In this document: positions 1 to 10,306 of the stretch, one piece after another
How the letters are laid out: each line of letters opens with the position of its first letter
How positions within the stretch are numbered: position 1 is the stretch's first letter
Source: Parachlorella kessleri
Taxonomy: Eukaryota > Chlorophyta > Trebouxiophyceae > Chlorellales > Chlorellaceae
NCBI GenBank assembly: GCA_001598975.1
Contig: BBXU01002303.1
Coordinates: 1 to 27,292, forward strand
DNA: 27,292 bases
Direction of reading: 5' to 3'
Translations under genes and position numbers: made by a program
Notes under the pieces: generated by a model
What the model was told of the DNA's origin: nothing
The model's database searches: none
The model's input: only the letters and a program-made list of their open reading frames with translations

Positions 1-30
1 CCCCCCCCACCCACCACCCCCCCCTCGCAG

Positions 31-3000
31 GTACGGCCGAGGTCACCGCGTGGCCCGGGACGTGGCCAGCGGCCTTGCCTACCTGCACCACAGCCGGGTG
101 CTGCACCTGGACATCAAGCCGCACAACGTAAGTACTGTGCATGCGTGATGGTAGCGGTGGTAGCGCCGGCATGGGTCCGCCTGCATCAAGCCACAAACGT
201 AAGCGCTGAGCAGGGTGCGGGTCATGAATGTTAGTCGCGGTGGGTAGCGCCTGCGTGGGTTTGCCGGGGAGGACACCGGCGGGGTTGCTGCGTGGGAAGC
301 AAGCAAGGCAACCTTTGTGGGGCGGATGGCGTCAGAGTATTTTCCCCATGCTTAGCTTTGCCGCTGCCCTTATTTCCTTGGCGGGCGGCAAGTCTTCCTT
401 GGCGGCCGGCAAGTCTTTTTTGGTGTGCTGCAAGTCCACCACCTACCTACCGAGCCTGCCCCCTGCCTGTCCATGGCTGCATCATGCCGCTCAGCCGCCC
501 TTGCCTGCAGGTCCTTCTGGGCCGTGATGGAACCGCCAAGCTGGGAGACGTGGGCTTTGCCAGGTGAGGTGCCCCATAGTGTGTCTAAACAGCTGTTTCG
601 ACTCCCTTGGGCGACGCTGGCTTTTCTGGGCATTTTTTTGCCTGGAATACTGTCAGGTGAGGTGCCCCCAGTTGTGGCCAAATGAGTCGATCGAGTCCCC
701 AGGCATTTCTGGCTATGAGGCATTGTTGCTTGCGGAAGGCCAACATGCCTGCGGGAGGGATGGGTGGCCATCCCAGGGTCGCCCCGACCTCTCGGCTGCC
801 TGACGGTGTCACCACCCTCTGTGCCTTTTATGCGCCGGCGAGCTTTCCGGGTGACATGGGTGCCAAGTGTGTGGCCTCCAGGCTGATGAGTCGCACTCAC
901 CTGTCGATTGACGGCAGGTTTGGCACCTTTGACTGGTGTGCACCAGAGGTGAGTCCAGTGCCTGCGGATGGCACACTGCCTTGGTTTTGCTGCGGTCTAG
1001 GGGTTGCCAGGGGTTGGTTTGTGGCACGGGCACAACAGTGCCTGCTGTCTCGCTCCATCTCCGTAGCCCCAATACTGTGGCGCTTGATATAACCGTATCA
1101 GTCTTCTGGTCCTTATGATTGGGACACCAGCCTCTGCCAGCGACTCGCTTCATGTATATACAGTCGGGGTTATTTTCGGATTGGGAATTGCCGGATGCCT
1201 AGGGATCAGGTCCTCACCTGTTGAGGATCAGGCGTGTTAAATATCCGTCTGTCCTGCCTGGACGTTAAGTCGTGTACCAGTTATGTACCAGCACCCCTCC
1301 CTGGCTGCTCACAGCTGGCACGCTGACAGGGCTACCTGCGGACATTACAATGTTTGCCGCGCAGGTGTTGATGGGTCGCGGCGCGACAGACAAGAGCGAT
1401 ATCTATTCCTTTGGCGTGGTGCTGTGGGAAGTCTGCTCCGGTGAGCCCGCCCTTTCTGCTTCAAAGAGGCCTTGCTGCACAACTAGCATGCATGTGGGCC
1501 ATCATTGGATCCTTTGGGCCTGGAGCGTGGCTGTGTAGGTGGTGTGCAACCCCCCGCCACCCCCCCCCTCTCACCTGTGTGGCTGCTGCAACTCCGATGG
1601 CAGCTGTGCACCATGTGGGGTTGTGTGCAACCCCTGCATTTGCACGGCTGTGGCCGGTGTAGCATTCCAACGAGCAGTTCCGTCGTGGCTGTCCCAGGCA
1701 CCCGCCCCCGCCGCGGACAGATGCCGCCGCTGCGTACCCCCGACCAGTGTCCCCCGCAGGTGGCAGCGCTACAGCTGGCTTGTGTGTCCGAAGTCCCCGA
1801 GGAACGCCCCTCAGCCGCACAGATCCTGGAGGCCCTGACACAGCTGCCTGCTCCACGGCTCTCGTCAGCCTCGGAGCCGCCCGTCTCACCACCGCGTGCA
1901 GAGCCGGCGACACCACCCCAGGCGCCGCTGTCGCGAGGCCCCTCGCAAACGCTCCGCTCTGTGGCAGCACCACTTTGGGGTGCCCTTGCCCAGACTGTGT
2001 CGCTGCCACCGCACGGACTGCTGCCACTGGCAGCCACTGCGCTTGGCGCGGCAGCAGGCAGCCCGGGGACCCCCAGGCGAAAGGGGTCCGCCCCCGCCAC
2101 GGCGCCCCTTGTCCCTGCTTTGCTAGCTGACGGGGCAACAGGGGAGCCGCCAAAGCAGGCAGGCAGTGACCAGCTCGGGGCAGAAGCTGGCACGGGCGGC
2201 GCACTCAGCAGCTATGACTCCCCCTTTGCGGTGACCGCCATCTCTGGGGATACGGCCTCTGCGGCAGCCTCTGGCAGCCAGCCCTGGAACGCATCGCCTT
2301 TCACAGCTGCGGCTTGTTACGGGGAGAGCAGCGGGGCACATGCCCTTTCCGGTGGCTCGCCCCGCGCAGCTCGGGCATCCTGCCCGTCAATGAAAGCAGG
2401 CTCCCTGGGCGGCTCAGCGGCGACAGCCGCAGACAGCCTTCCCAACAGCTCGCCGTTTGAAGCTGTGCAGGGTCACAGCTCACCTTTCGCTGATGCAGCA
2501 GAGCGGCCGCCCTTGAGGGCAGGGCCGGGAGCAGGGCAAGCCCCGTCCAGCGGCTTCGCTTCTCCATTTTCGGCCGCTTCGGGCGAGCCGACGTGGCAGC
2601 CGGAGGGAGCAGACGTCATCCCCAGCAGCCACAGCTCTCCCTTGGCAACCGCAGCATCACAGCACGGGCCCAGCCGTGCTGGGGTCCAGGTGCCACAGCA
2701 GGCAGACAGCCAGGGAAGGGGACCAGGGACAGCTGGCAGCCTGTGGCGAGTGAGGACAGTTTCTGGCAGTATGCCGTCCCCGTTTGCGGCCCAAGCAACC
2801 TCAGACCCAGCAGCAGCAGGGGCGACTTTTGCAGCGCAGCAGTCAGAGGTTGGGCCTAGCCATGCCACAGCGGCACGCCAGTCCTCGGCACCCTTCTTTG
2901 AGGGCTTCCCTGCCAGCAGCGCCGCCAGCAGCGCTGGCATGCATCGAGCTGCCTCGAGTGGTTTTGTCTCATTAGCTGCTGCTGGGCGTGCCAGCCAGCG

Positions 3001-3445
3001 CCCTAAAGGCCTGCCCATGCCCACGGGGCTGCCCCCCCGGGCAGGAAGCCGCGGGGCAGTGCTGCTGCGCCCAGGGCTGGAGGCGTCCCCGCCAAGCAGG
3101 TCAAGGAGCCGGCTTGCCATGCAGCGCAGTAGCTCGGCGCCGCTTCAAGGCAGCGACATTGGTGCCGCAGCGGCCTCGGCGGCAGGTGCGGCGGGTGCTG
3201 CAACAGCTGCGGCGGTCACTGTGGATCCCTCCATGCCCTCTGTTGGACTTGGGAGTCCTAGGGCTGGTGGTGACCCCGGGGCCCTGCTGACGAGCGGCAG
3301 CAGCACGCTGGGGGGATCCGTCGGGGAATCGGATGCCCCGCAGCGCAGCGAGAAGAGCTTTGCTGCAACCGGTGGGGCTGACGCCCAAGGATGTGAGGAG
3401 GGCAGTGGGAGTATTGTACGGCCGTCGTTGGAGACCGCCACTTAG
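31..3445 (+). CDS. Serine/threonine protein kinase, TKL/Raf-like (5' part outside window)
   Basis: Catalytic C-terminal part of a protein kinase that would phosphorylate Ser/Thr (or Tyr) on unknown targets. Exons: 31-127, 511-563, 882-948, 1365-1440, 1698-3445; all four introns are GT-AG and all phases join. Seen in order: catalytic loop HLDIKPHN (HRD with Leu for Arg, so a non-RD kinase; the catalytic Asp and the Lys and Asn are kept), then AKLGDVGFAR (DVG in place of DFG, Mg-binding Asp kept), an activation loop ending GTFDWCAPE, DKSDIYSFGVVLWEVCSG (subdomain IX), and the ERPSAAQILEAL helix of subdomain XI. This pattern is typical of the large TKL kinase family of green algae. The ATP-binding lobe lies upstream of the window. 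The last exon runs on into a roughly 520-residue disordered Ser/Ala/Pro tail with repeated S-P-F motifs; stop TAG at 3443-3445. Exon 882-948 was preferred over a shorter start at 918 because it restores a normal-length activation loop. Confidence 0.9.
2215..2905 (+). repeat. S-P-F motif repeats in the kinase tail
   Basis: Inside the last kinase exon, a Ser-Pro-Phe core (with small variants) recurs about eight times at irregular spacing: DSPFAV, ASPFTA, SSPFEA, SSPFAD, ASPFSA, SSPLAT, PSPFAA and SAPFFE. It is usually preceded by Ser/Ala/Gly and followed by Ala-rich residues. The codons differ between copies (ccc ttt, cct ttc, ccg ttt), so this looks selected at protein level and not like a recent DNA duplication. 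The function is unknown; repeated short linear motifs for docking or phosphorylation are an inference. Confidence 0.7.
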
Positions 3446-3709
3446 TGAGTGGGTCAAATCGTGTGCGCATTTGCAGTTTGATCTTATTGGGCTGTGGGCA
3501 GGACTGCCCTGGTGTTGAAACTCCTCGAGGGATAACCCCTAGTATTGTGTCTGGTCATGCACAGTCCCTTCATGTATCACGTTCTAGGTTTGGTGGGGAG
3601 GGTAAGGGCAGGACACATAAGTAATCTTTCTCCATCTTCTCAGTCCGTTGGCTTGTGTATGGCTTTCCAGTGTTTGGGCCAGGATGAGGGCAGGACATGC
3701 ACCCAGTAT

Positions 3710-3714
3710 TGTAA
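3710..3714 (+). terminator. Candidate poly(A) signal TGTAA of the kinase gene
   Basis: TGTAA is the standard polyadenylation signal of chlorophyte nuclear genes. This copy lies 265 nt downstream of the kinase stop codon. A pentamer occurs often by chance, so the assignment is tentative. Confidence 0.35.
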
Positions 3715-4666
3715 GTACTTGCCTTTCTCAGAATATTGTGCAATGCTTAGTGTGTCGAGGTGTGCGCCAGCCAGTGAACGCATGAGAAAGCAGCCAAAAC
3801 AATGCAGCAGAACATAAAAGTACCGGTCTGCACATTTTGTTTTTTAGGGTTAGGGCTAACATAAACTCACGCTGAGGTTGCCCCTTTATGGTCTTCGGGT
3901 GTGGTCACCCGTTCTGGTGGAAGTGCTTTAATTCCACAGTATCACCCACTTATAAGTTCTTGTCACGGCAACTTTCCTGCCCATATTGGTCCTTTGCGTC
4001 AGAGGATGGTGGCATGTGATTCCCTGCTCCCTTGAACCGCCTTGCGTCTTCCAGGACACAGTGCAGGGAAATGGTTGTCTTGTATAGTCCATGGCGTAGA
4101 CTACCAATTAGCCTGTCACCTAGAGCGCTAGGTTTCGACGTCAGTCTGCCTCAACCGTAGCCTACGCACTCAGTGCACATCCAACTTTCAAATTCTCTGG
4201 TCAGCCGAGCCCATCAAGTCGCCACTTCACATTATATCAAGAAGTGGGGACCACTTTGAAGCCCTGAAAAGACGTCAATTGACTCCCTGGCATATCAATC
4301 TCCACATGAGACAAATGCTATGAAAGGCGGGAAAGCACAGTGTAGCTGGCCAACCATGGTCATGTAGGTTCATCTGCAAATAAACACAGGGCCTGAATGC
4401 ACCATTTCATTGCAGAGCTTCCTTTTGCAAATACCAAGCAACGAGCACACGGGTGTCGTAACAGCTCACTAAACACAAAAGGACTCCTGCAACTAACAGG
4501 GATGAACAAACGGCCGACGTACTTAACCATCACACGCCCAAGGCACTGCACAACCTGCTCCATGCCTTTCCATAACTTTGGCCAAGGGTAGCAAGCCGCA
4601 GATGGCTGCTGGACAACGATCCTGTCTTTCAGGGACACAGCCCAACCACCATTTAGGGTTGATCAC

Positions 4667-4720
4667 TGACACTGAGGGAACACTATGAATGACCACCATG
4701 AATGACACTGAGGGAACACT
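4667..4720. repeat. Direct repeat, 18-bp exact copies 36 bp apart
   Basis: The 18-mer TGACACTGAGGGAACACT occurs at 4667-4684 and again at 4703-4720. Between them ATGAATGAC also occurs twice (4685-4693 and 4699-4707). It lies in the spacer, outside any coding exon. Confidence 0.8.
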
Positions 4721-4932
4721 GTGCACAAGTGAGGACACCCAAACAAGAGCTCGCATAGGAGGGCAGGGACACAACTATACAATGAAATTGCAAGGGCCGC
4801 ACGGCATTGCAGCGCTATCCGCCGCATCTCCCAACCACCTACTGCAGAAGAGTCTACCTGTCCCAGGCTCCCACAACCCCAGCCCACCAACTCACTCCCT
4901 ATGCGCACTCTGCCATACAATCTGTTGAGTTT

Positions 4933-7900
4933 TCACTGCTCATTAGTAAGCCCGCCTGTTGCCCTAAGCTGGACGCCCCCGGGCCTCGCGCCGCCACCGC
5001 CCACACCCTGCACAGCAGCCACAGCATGGGACAGCATGTGGAGAGGTACGCAGCACGCAATGAAAAGCAGGTGGGTGAAAGCTGGGTGGAGCGCTCAAGA
5101 ACCCAACACACTACCATTTGCACGCTTCTGCAATTTCTGTCGTGTGGCTCTGAAGCATCGCCGCTCCATGCCGCCAAACACGGCTTCCAAGCAGAGCTAG
5201 ATGGCTCTCACAGCTCCTTATCATTGCGCTAATACTCCCAAGACGAGCATCACACCTACTCACGCTTGGTGTAGCCTGCACCTGCCCCGCTACCCTTTTT
5301 CACTTGCCGGCTAGCACCGCTATGCTACGCCTGCGCCTGACGCACGGCCCCAAACGCGACCCAGGCTTCCACTGTTAAGTGCACATACCTGCATCTGGTC
5401 GGGCCTGTAGCCTCTTGCGCTGTCCAGGCTTGCACGCCTGGCACCCGGCTGCCGCCTTGGCTGCCGCCTCCCAGCCTGCACAGCCGGCAGCCAACCACCG
5501 GCACAGGTAAGGGATACGGGTGCAGCAGGGCGGCTCTCCATAGCCGGGTGCATAAAAGAAAAGATAACATCATAGGTACGAGGTGCACAATGTGAATGGC
5601 GAACCGCTAAGGCTGATCACTTACAGGCCACAGGGCTTCAGCACATGTCGAGGCAAGGGGACATGCTCCCTTGCCGCAGTGTGCCTGAGCCCTAGGGTTG
5701 CCTTCCGGGCTTCTTACCTCGCCAATTCGCCCAGGTGTGATCATGCTGCTTGTGCTGGTAGCAGTTGGTGACGTGGGGAGCTGGCCCTGCACACACCAGC
5801 AGCAGTCCAGCAGTGTCAGTCATCACCATTATCAATACATTGTCCCTCCTGCACCTCGCACTATTCACTGCAGTCTGCGGGGCGGAAGGCTAGTCTTGCT
5901 TACACAGCCCAAGCAAAGCTGAGGGGGCAGGTTATGCCTACAGGCACACCACCTGCAGCTATCCGGATCAGAACAGGGTGTAACCACGGGCCTTGCCATG
6001 CATAGTCCAGCTTGAATACACACTGCAGCGCTGCTAGGGCCAACCCAGCACACAAGCGTTGTCCCTCTCGATCCCCACTTGTCAAAGTTGGGCAAGCCAC
6101 TGCACTTTTCACACACCCTCTCCCTGCCTACCGTCTTAAGCAGGGCCTGGAGGTCGACCATGTCGAACATCTCCGACTCGATCTGACGACTAATGGAGGG
6201 CGCAGGCGCCATGGTCGCCAGCGGGGCGCTGACTGGCCCATTGGCAACTGTGGTGGTGATGCCTGCCACGCCATGCCCAGCGGGCTCCTCCTCGTCACTG
6301 GCAAAAGCCGCCAGCTCCTGCAGTGGGGTCCAGGTCATTAAACAAGTGTCAAAGCAGCAAGGGGAGAGGGCATGAGCAAAAGGTAGTAGGCAGCCTGCTC
6401 CGCCAGGCTGCTGCCACACACAGCCACTTCTACAGTGCCTCGGCAAGTAGCAGCTGTTGTGGCAGGCCGCAACAACCTGCAAAGCCGTACACCATGTCTG
6501 GCTGGGGACCTGATAAGCCTGGTCTCACAGTAAAACACCACATTCTCGATGCGGGGGACCCAAGTGGTTGGCGCGCTGCTGCGCCACCTGGCATAAGGGA
6601 CACTTTACTGGGCAGCATCAGCAGGGGCGATGAATGGGCAGTACAACATGGGCAATGAAGAAAGAATTCAAGATCACACACGCAAGATCCGCTGCGCACA
6701 ATTTCCAGGCTTGCTATGCAGAAACAGAGCATCAAAGCAACAGAAGTGGCTGGACTGCCAACTTGCCTGCGTCCCCGAGAAGGGGTTGATCCACTCACTC
6801 CCGCCCTGCACCTGCTGCTGCACCAGCTGCTCTGGTGCCGCGGGCGTAGCGCCAGCCATGGCTCCAGTGGCCGCCGCACCGCTGACGCCGGGCGCATCCA
6901 CCACTGCGGCGTCGCCACCAGCGCCTGCCACCGCCACTGCACCCAGCATCCCATACCCTCCTGCCCCCGCCCCAGCAGCGAGGGGTGTGGCCTGTTTCTC
7001 GCCATTTGCAATTAGCCTTGCTGCGCCTGCTGTGCCAGGACCTGGCGCGACCTGCTGGTTCCCCAGCTGCTGCACGCCTCCACCTGCCATAGCCCCGACA
7101 GCGACTCCCTGAGGCCCCGCCGGTTCTAGCGGCGTGGACAGGGAGTCCCTGTGAAGCATGACATACTTCATCAGCGCGGGGCGCTGATCCAATTCCCACG
7201 CCGCCTCCGGAGAGGGCCCCGGCATGGTCAGCATGGGCTCCGCCAGCTGGGGGGTAGCGAGGCTCCCAAGCGCCGGCGCAGTCACCCCCGCTCCAGGCAC
7301 CGTCCCAGCACCGCCTGGCTGCAGGGCTTGCAGCTGCTCTGTCATGGGGAGTGAGGCGGTGGGTGGGCCCTCATGTGCCGGGGGCAGCTGGGGGGCATCC
7401 GCTACCGTATCCAGGCTACGCTGGTCGGCTTCTGAGGATGACACACCCAGGAAGGCCTTCTGGGTGGCAGCCTCCAGCGCACCCAACGGCTCTTTAGTAA
7501 CCAGGGGAAGGTCGGTCATGCTGGGCTCGGTGGGGCGTAGGTAGCTGCCTGGCGGCTGCTGGGCGGGAGGTGACGTGTCGGGGGTGGTGTTGTCTGGGAG
7601 GGCGCTGAAGGAGGACCCCGGTAGGGGCGTGGGGGCGGGGGTGGGCGGGGGTGAGGAGCTGCGGGCGCTGATGAATGAGGGCGAGGGCTCGGGGACGGCT
7701 GGCTCCACCGGTTCTGCAAGAACACAATGCTTGAGGTGGGAGGTGAACTGGAGAGCTGTTGTTGGCAGCAGGGGCGCTAGTGGAACACACAAAAACAACC
7801 ACCCTCCATGCTAATACACTGCCAAGCCCGTCACCCAGCTCAGCAACATTCACAGCGTGTTGCAGCTCCGGCAGGCACAGCGCTAGCTGTCCACCAGTCA

Positions 7901-9032
7901 CTGTTCACCAAGATCAACTGTGATCAACCCACGCCTGCCCCTCACCCAGCTCGGCAACAGCCACCTCCTCGTCCACCTCCTCCGGTATCCGCCCCACCCC
8001 ATGCAGCACATCGCGCGGCCCCTGGGCAGCCGCTACAGCCAGGGCGTTTGCCAGCTGCTGCGGCCCCACCCCGTCTTCCAGGATGGTGCCCAGGCCATGA
8101 GGCTCCCCCGACACTGCCCGCCCTGGAAGGGACGCAAGAGGAAGGCTTACATGGGCTGCCTGGGACACTGACTAGGCATCAGAAGGCAGGGCACAGCGCT
8201 CATGAGGGCAGTGACAAGATAGAGCGCCAACGCGCAGAGGCCTTCAAAATTTTGTGCCTGCATATGTGCCCACCACCAGGAAGCTTCTGACCGTTTGTAG
8301 CCGACCCTGCACCTTTGCAGAAACAAGGGGTCGCCCACACCAGCAGCCTCCCCACTACGCGCGCTGGGTGCGCAACCCTCCGAACAGCTTCCCCACCTAT
8401 GGGCACTGGGAGCATGTCGAGACTAGGAGGGGTTCTGGGCTCGGGCACCGAAAACGCCCGCTCCATCCGTCTACCTGCAGTTGTGGGTGGCGTGTAGGTG
8501 GACGGTGTGTATAAACCCCAACTCACTTTCCGACAGTCACACACTGTCACCAGAGGCACACCCAGGAAAGGCTCTTGGGAGGAGGACAGCCCCAAACAGG
8601 CTCCACTTTGTACACTGTGCATCACCAGATCATACCACCCTGGTCCTTACTTGTGCCAAAGAGAAGGCGGCGCCGTCCAGCTCCGCTAAATACCAGTTCG
8701 AAAATAGCTATTGCGCCAGCAAGCCCCCCCTGCGGAAGCAAGGGAGCACAGCACCGCCGCCCCCAGTCAAGGCACGTCATGAGGCGGCTTATTGCGGCAT
8801 ACCTGCAAAACCCTGTAGCCTACAGAGCTTAGAGCGCGGGGCTATCGCAACAATGAGTATGATCACACAGAAGCTGACCAGGTGTCACCTGGACAAGGCC
8901 ACTTGCAAGCCCGATCAAAGGCGCTAGTCTCCCCTCAACCAGGTTAAAGAAGTAGATGGATAAGATCAGCGGCCAAAAGTAAAGAAACACGATGAACCGC
9001 TGCACGGCCAGCATCCACGAAGGCGTCGGCAT
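4933..9032 (-). CDS. Gene C: unknown protein with hydrophobic N terminus and Pro/Ala/Gly-rich middle, about 630 aa
   Basis: Not recognised. Exons in transcription order: 9032-8869, 8802-8651, 8474-8397, 8122-7946, 7713-6799, 6587-6529, 6317-6132, 5475-5389, 5007-4933. Total 1,893 nt with every phase consistent and a TGA stop at 4933-4935. Start chosen: ATG at 9032-9030 (MPTPSW). Residues 13-32 are strongly hydrophobic (FIVFLYFWPLILSIYFF), a likely membrane helix or signal anchor; a second weaker hydrophobic stretch spans about 80-98 (GGLAGAIAIFELVF). Residues 107-190 are mixed charged. Residues 192-495, the largest exon, are Pro/Ser/Thr-rich and then Gly/Ala-rich. Near the end come an acidic patch (SDEEEP), then IESEMFDMVDLQALLKT, then an Arg-rich segment (AGRRQPRRQPGARR). 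The first donor (GTGTGA at 8868-8863) and the 59-nt exon are the weakest parts. An upstream first exon is possible, since the ATG sits 18 nt after a CTTGTAG acceptor. A membrane-anchored protein with a disordered tail is inference. Confidence 0.6.
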
Positions 9033-9910
9033 CTCTGCAGAGCGCCAGGCCTACAAGAGAGGCAGCCGGTGTATGAGGTGCTGTGCTAAGTGCAAATGCA
9101 TAAGCAATGTTGTAAATGCTGGTGCAAATTCAATTGGTGAAGGTGGCAGGAAGTCTCCCTTGGACACGTCCCGCCAGCGGCCTTTAGTAGTGAATTCCAG
9201 GGTGAGAAGGCAGTGATCTGCACCTGCCCGTTGGATTTCCGACATTTTGCATAGGGTAGATCTTGCGACAATGTGCTCCGGAGCACGAGGCAGCGCTGGA
9301 CTCCCCAGACTTTGCCTGCACTTAAGTTGGGGCCCAACACTTGCTGTTTGGTGTAGGGAGGAAGACCACTTGTAACTGTCTGTAATCCCTGGGCACCGTC
9401 AGGCAGAATACATTCCCAGCTGCTCAGAGGGGCAACCAGCGTTCCTGGTGCGGTTCGGCTGGTTTTGGTTGACGATTTTTGAAGCTGGGCAGGCTTGTGC
9501 AGGCAGCCTTAACTCACACGACTTGTGACGTGTGACGGTTGAAGCACACCATAGCCGAGGCAACGGGTGTTAAAACCCTCCGGCCCAAGGGTTAGGGTGT
9601 TTGGTTGACATAGCGGAGTGGAGAGGGCACGCAAGGATCCTTGAAGGGGAGGAGAGTCTGGCAACCGGGACACAAGCATATGCGTCCATGTGGTTGGGTG
9701 ATACACTTGGGACTGCTGCAAGGTGATCGTGGAGCAGTTGAAGCGACTGCTGGGTTCGTCGCCACAATGCAAGACCCACGACCCTTGGCAAGGGGTTCAA
9801 CGCAGATGTGTACACGGTTGTTTGCGACCTCCGTGCTTGCAACTTGTTCCCAGGTCAAAAATCATTCCCCCACTTCTGATTCTGCCTGCTTATTGATGCG
9901 GCTGGCACCC

Positions 9911-9954
9911 GCCACACTGCTGTCTGACCCCTGCCACACTGCTGTCTGACCCCT
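9911..9954. repeat. Tandem duplication, 22 bp x 2
   Basis: The unit, beginning GCCACACTGCTG and ending GACCCCT, occurs twice back to back (9911-9932 and 9933-9954) with no mismatch. It lies in the spacer between genes B and C. Confidence 0.9.
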
Positions 9955-10247
9955 TCCGGTCACGTGCATGTCCATCTTAAATGCATGAGGGCCCCATAGC
10001 CAAGTTAGCAGCTGGAAGCCTACTCCTGGGCCGAAGCAACCTGACACTCCAGTTCCTAACGTGGACACATGTAGTAATCCATTGTTTGCACCTCTTGTCG
10101 CCCACCCACCCTTGTGGCACAACAACTCTCAAGGGAACCAGGCCCTGACACGCACCAAGCCCCAGGGGCCACTTGGAGCAAGACTGGTCTTGCAACCCCT
10201 CTTCAGTGAACTCCCCATCCGACAGCATGCTGTCTCTTACCAGGGCA

Positions 10248-10252
10248 TTACA
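10248..10252 (-). terminator. Candidate poly(A) signal TGTAA of gene B
   Basis: The plus strand reads TTACA, so the minus strand reads TGTAA, about 55 nt after the gene B stop. It would give a short 3' UTR; a more distal site is possible. Confidence 0.25.
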
Positions 10253-10306
10253 ACCTCTACTTCATGTGCATGCTGAGCCACGCTTGTAGTGCTGCTGTTG
10301 CACCTG

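Larger units (their letters stand above)
3446..4932. other. Spacer between convergent genes, with 3' UTR of the kinase gene
   Basis: No open frame with splice support was found. The left part is probably the kinase 3' UTR: a TGTAA pentamer lies at 3710-3714, 265 nt after the stop. The right part should hold the 3' UTR of minus-strand gene C, but I see no TTACA (TGTAA on the minus strand) there. A 36-bp-period direct repeat lies at 4667-4720, and a short telomere-like TTTTAGGGTTAGGG lies at 3842-3855. Confidence 0.5.
9033..10306. other. Spacer between genes C and B
   Basis: No supported exon was seen. The right edge is the 3' UTR of gene B, with a possible minus-strand TGTAA at 10252-10248. 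The left part should carry the promoter and perhaps 5' UTR exons of gene C. An exact 22-bp tandem duplication lies at 9911-9954. Short open frames on both strands show no splice logic or recognisable protein. Confidence 0.5.

Noticed and set aside
918..948. Shorter version of kinase exon 3 starting at 918
   Set aside because: It splices in phase too, but gives an activation loop too short for a kinase; the acceptor at 881 restores normal length.
1461..2204. Long minus-strand open frames (247 and 236 codons) opposite the kinase tail
   Set aside because: They mirror a GC-rich, Ala/Pro/Ser-rich plus-strand exon. No recognisable domain; a compositional shadow.
2473..3120. 215-codon minus-strand open frame
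   Set aside because: Same reason: antisense shadow of the low-complexity kinase tail.
5724..5906. Possible extra minus-strand exon of gene C (acceptor GCCCCGCAG)
   Set aside because: It would enter in phase 0 but leave in phase 1, breaking the join to the 5475-5389 exon, which fits directly.
10061..10276. Plus-strand 71-codon open frame in the B-C spacer
   Set aside because: No domain, no splice context and ordinary length for chance at this GC content.
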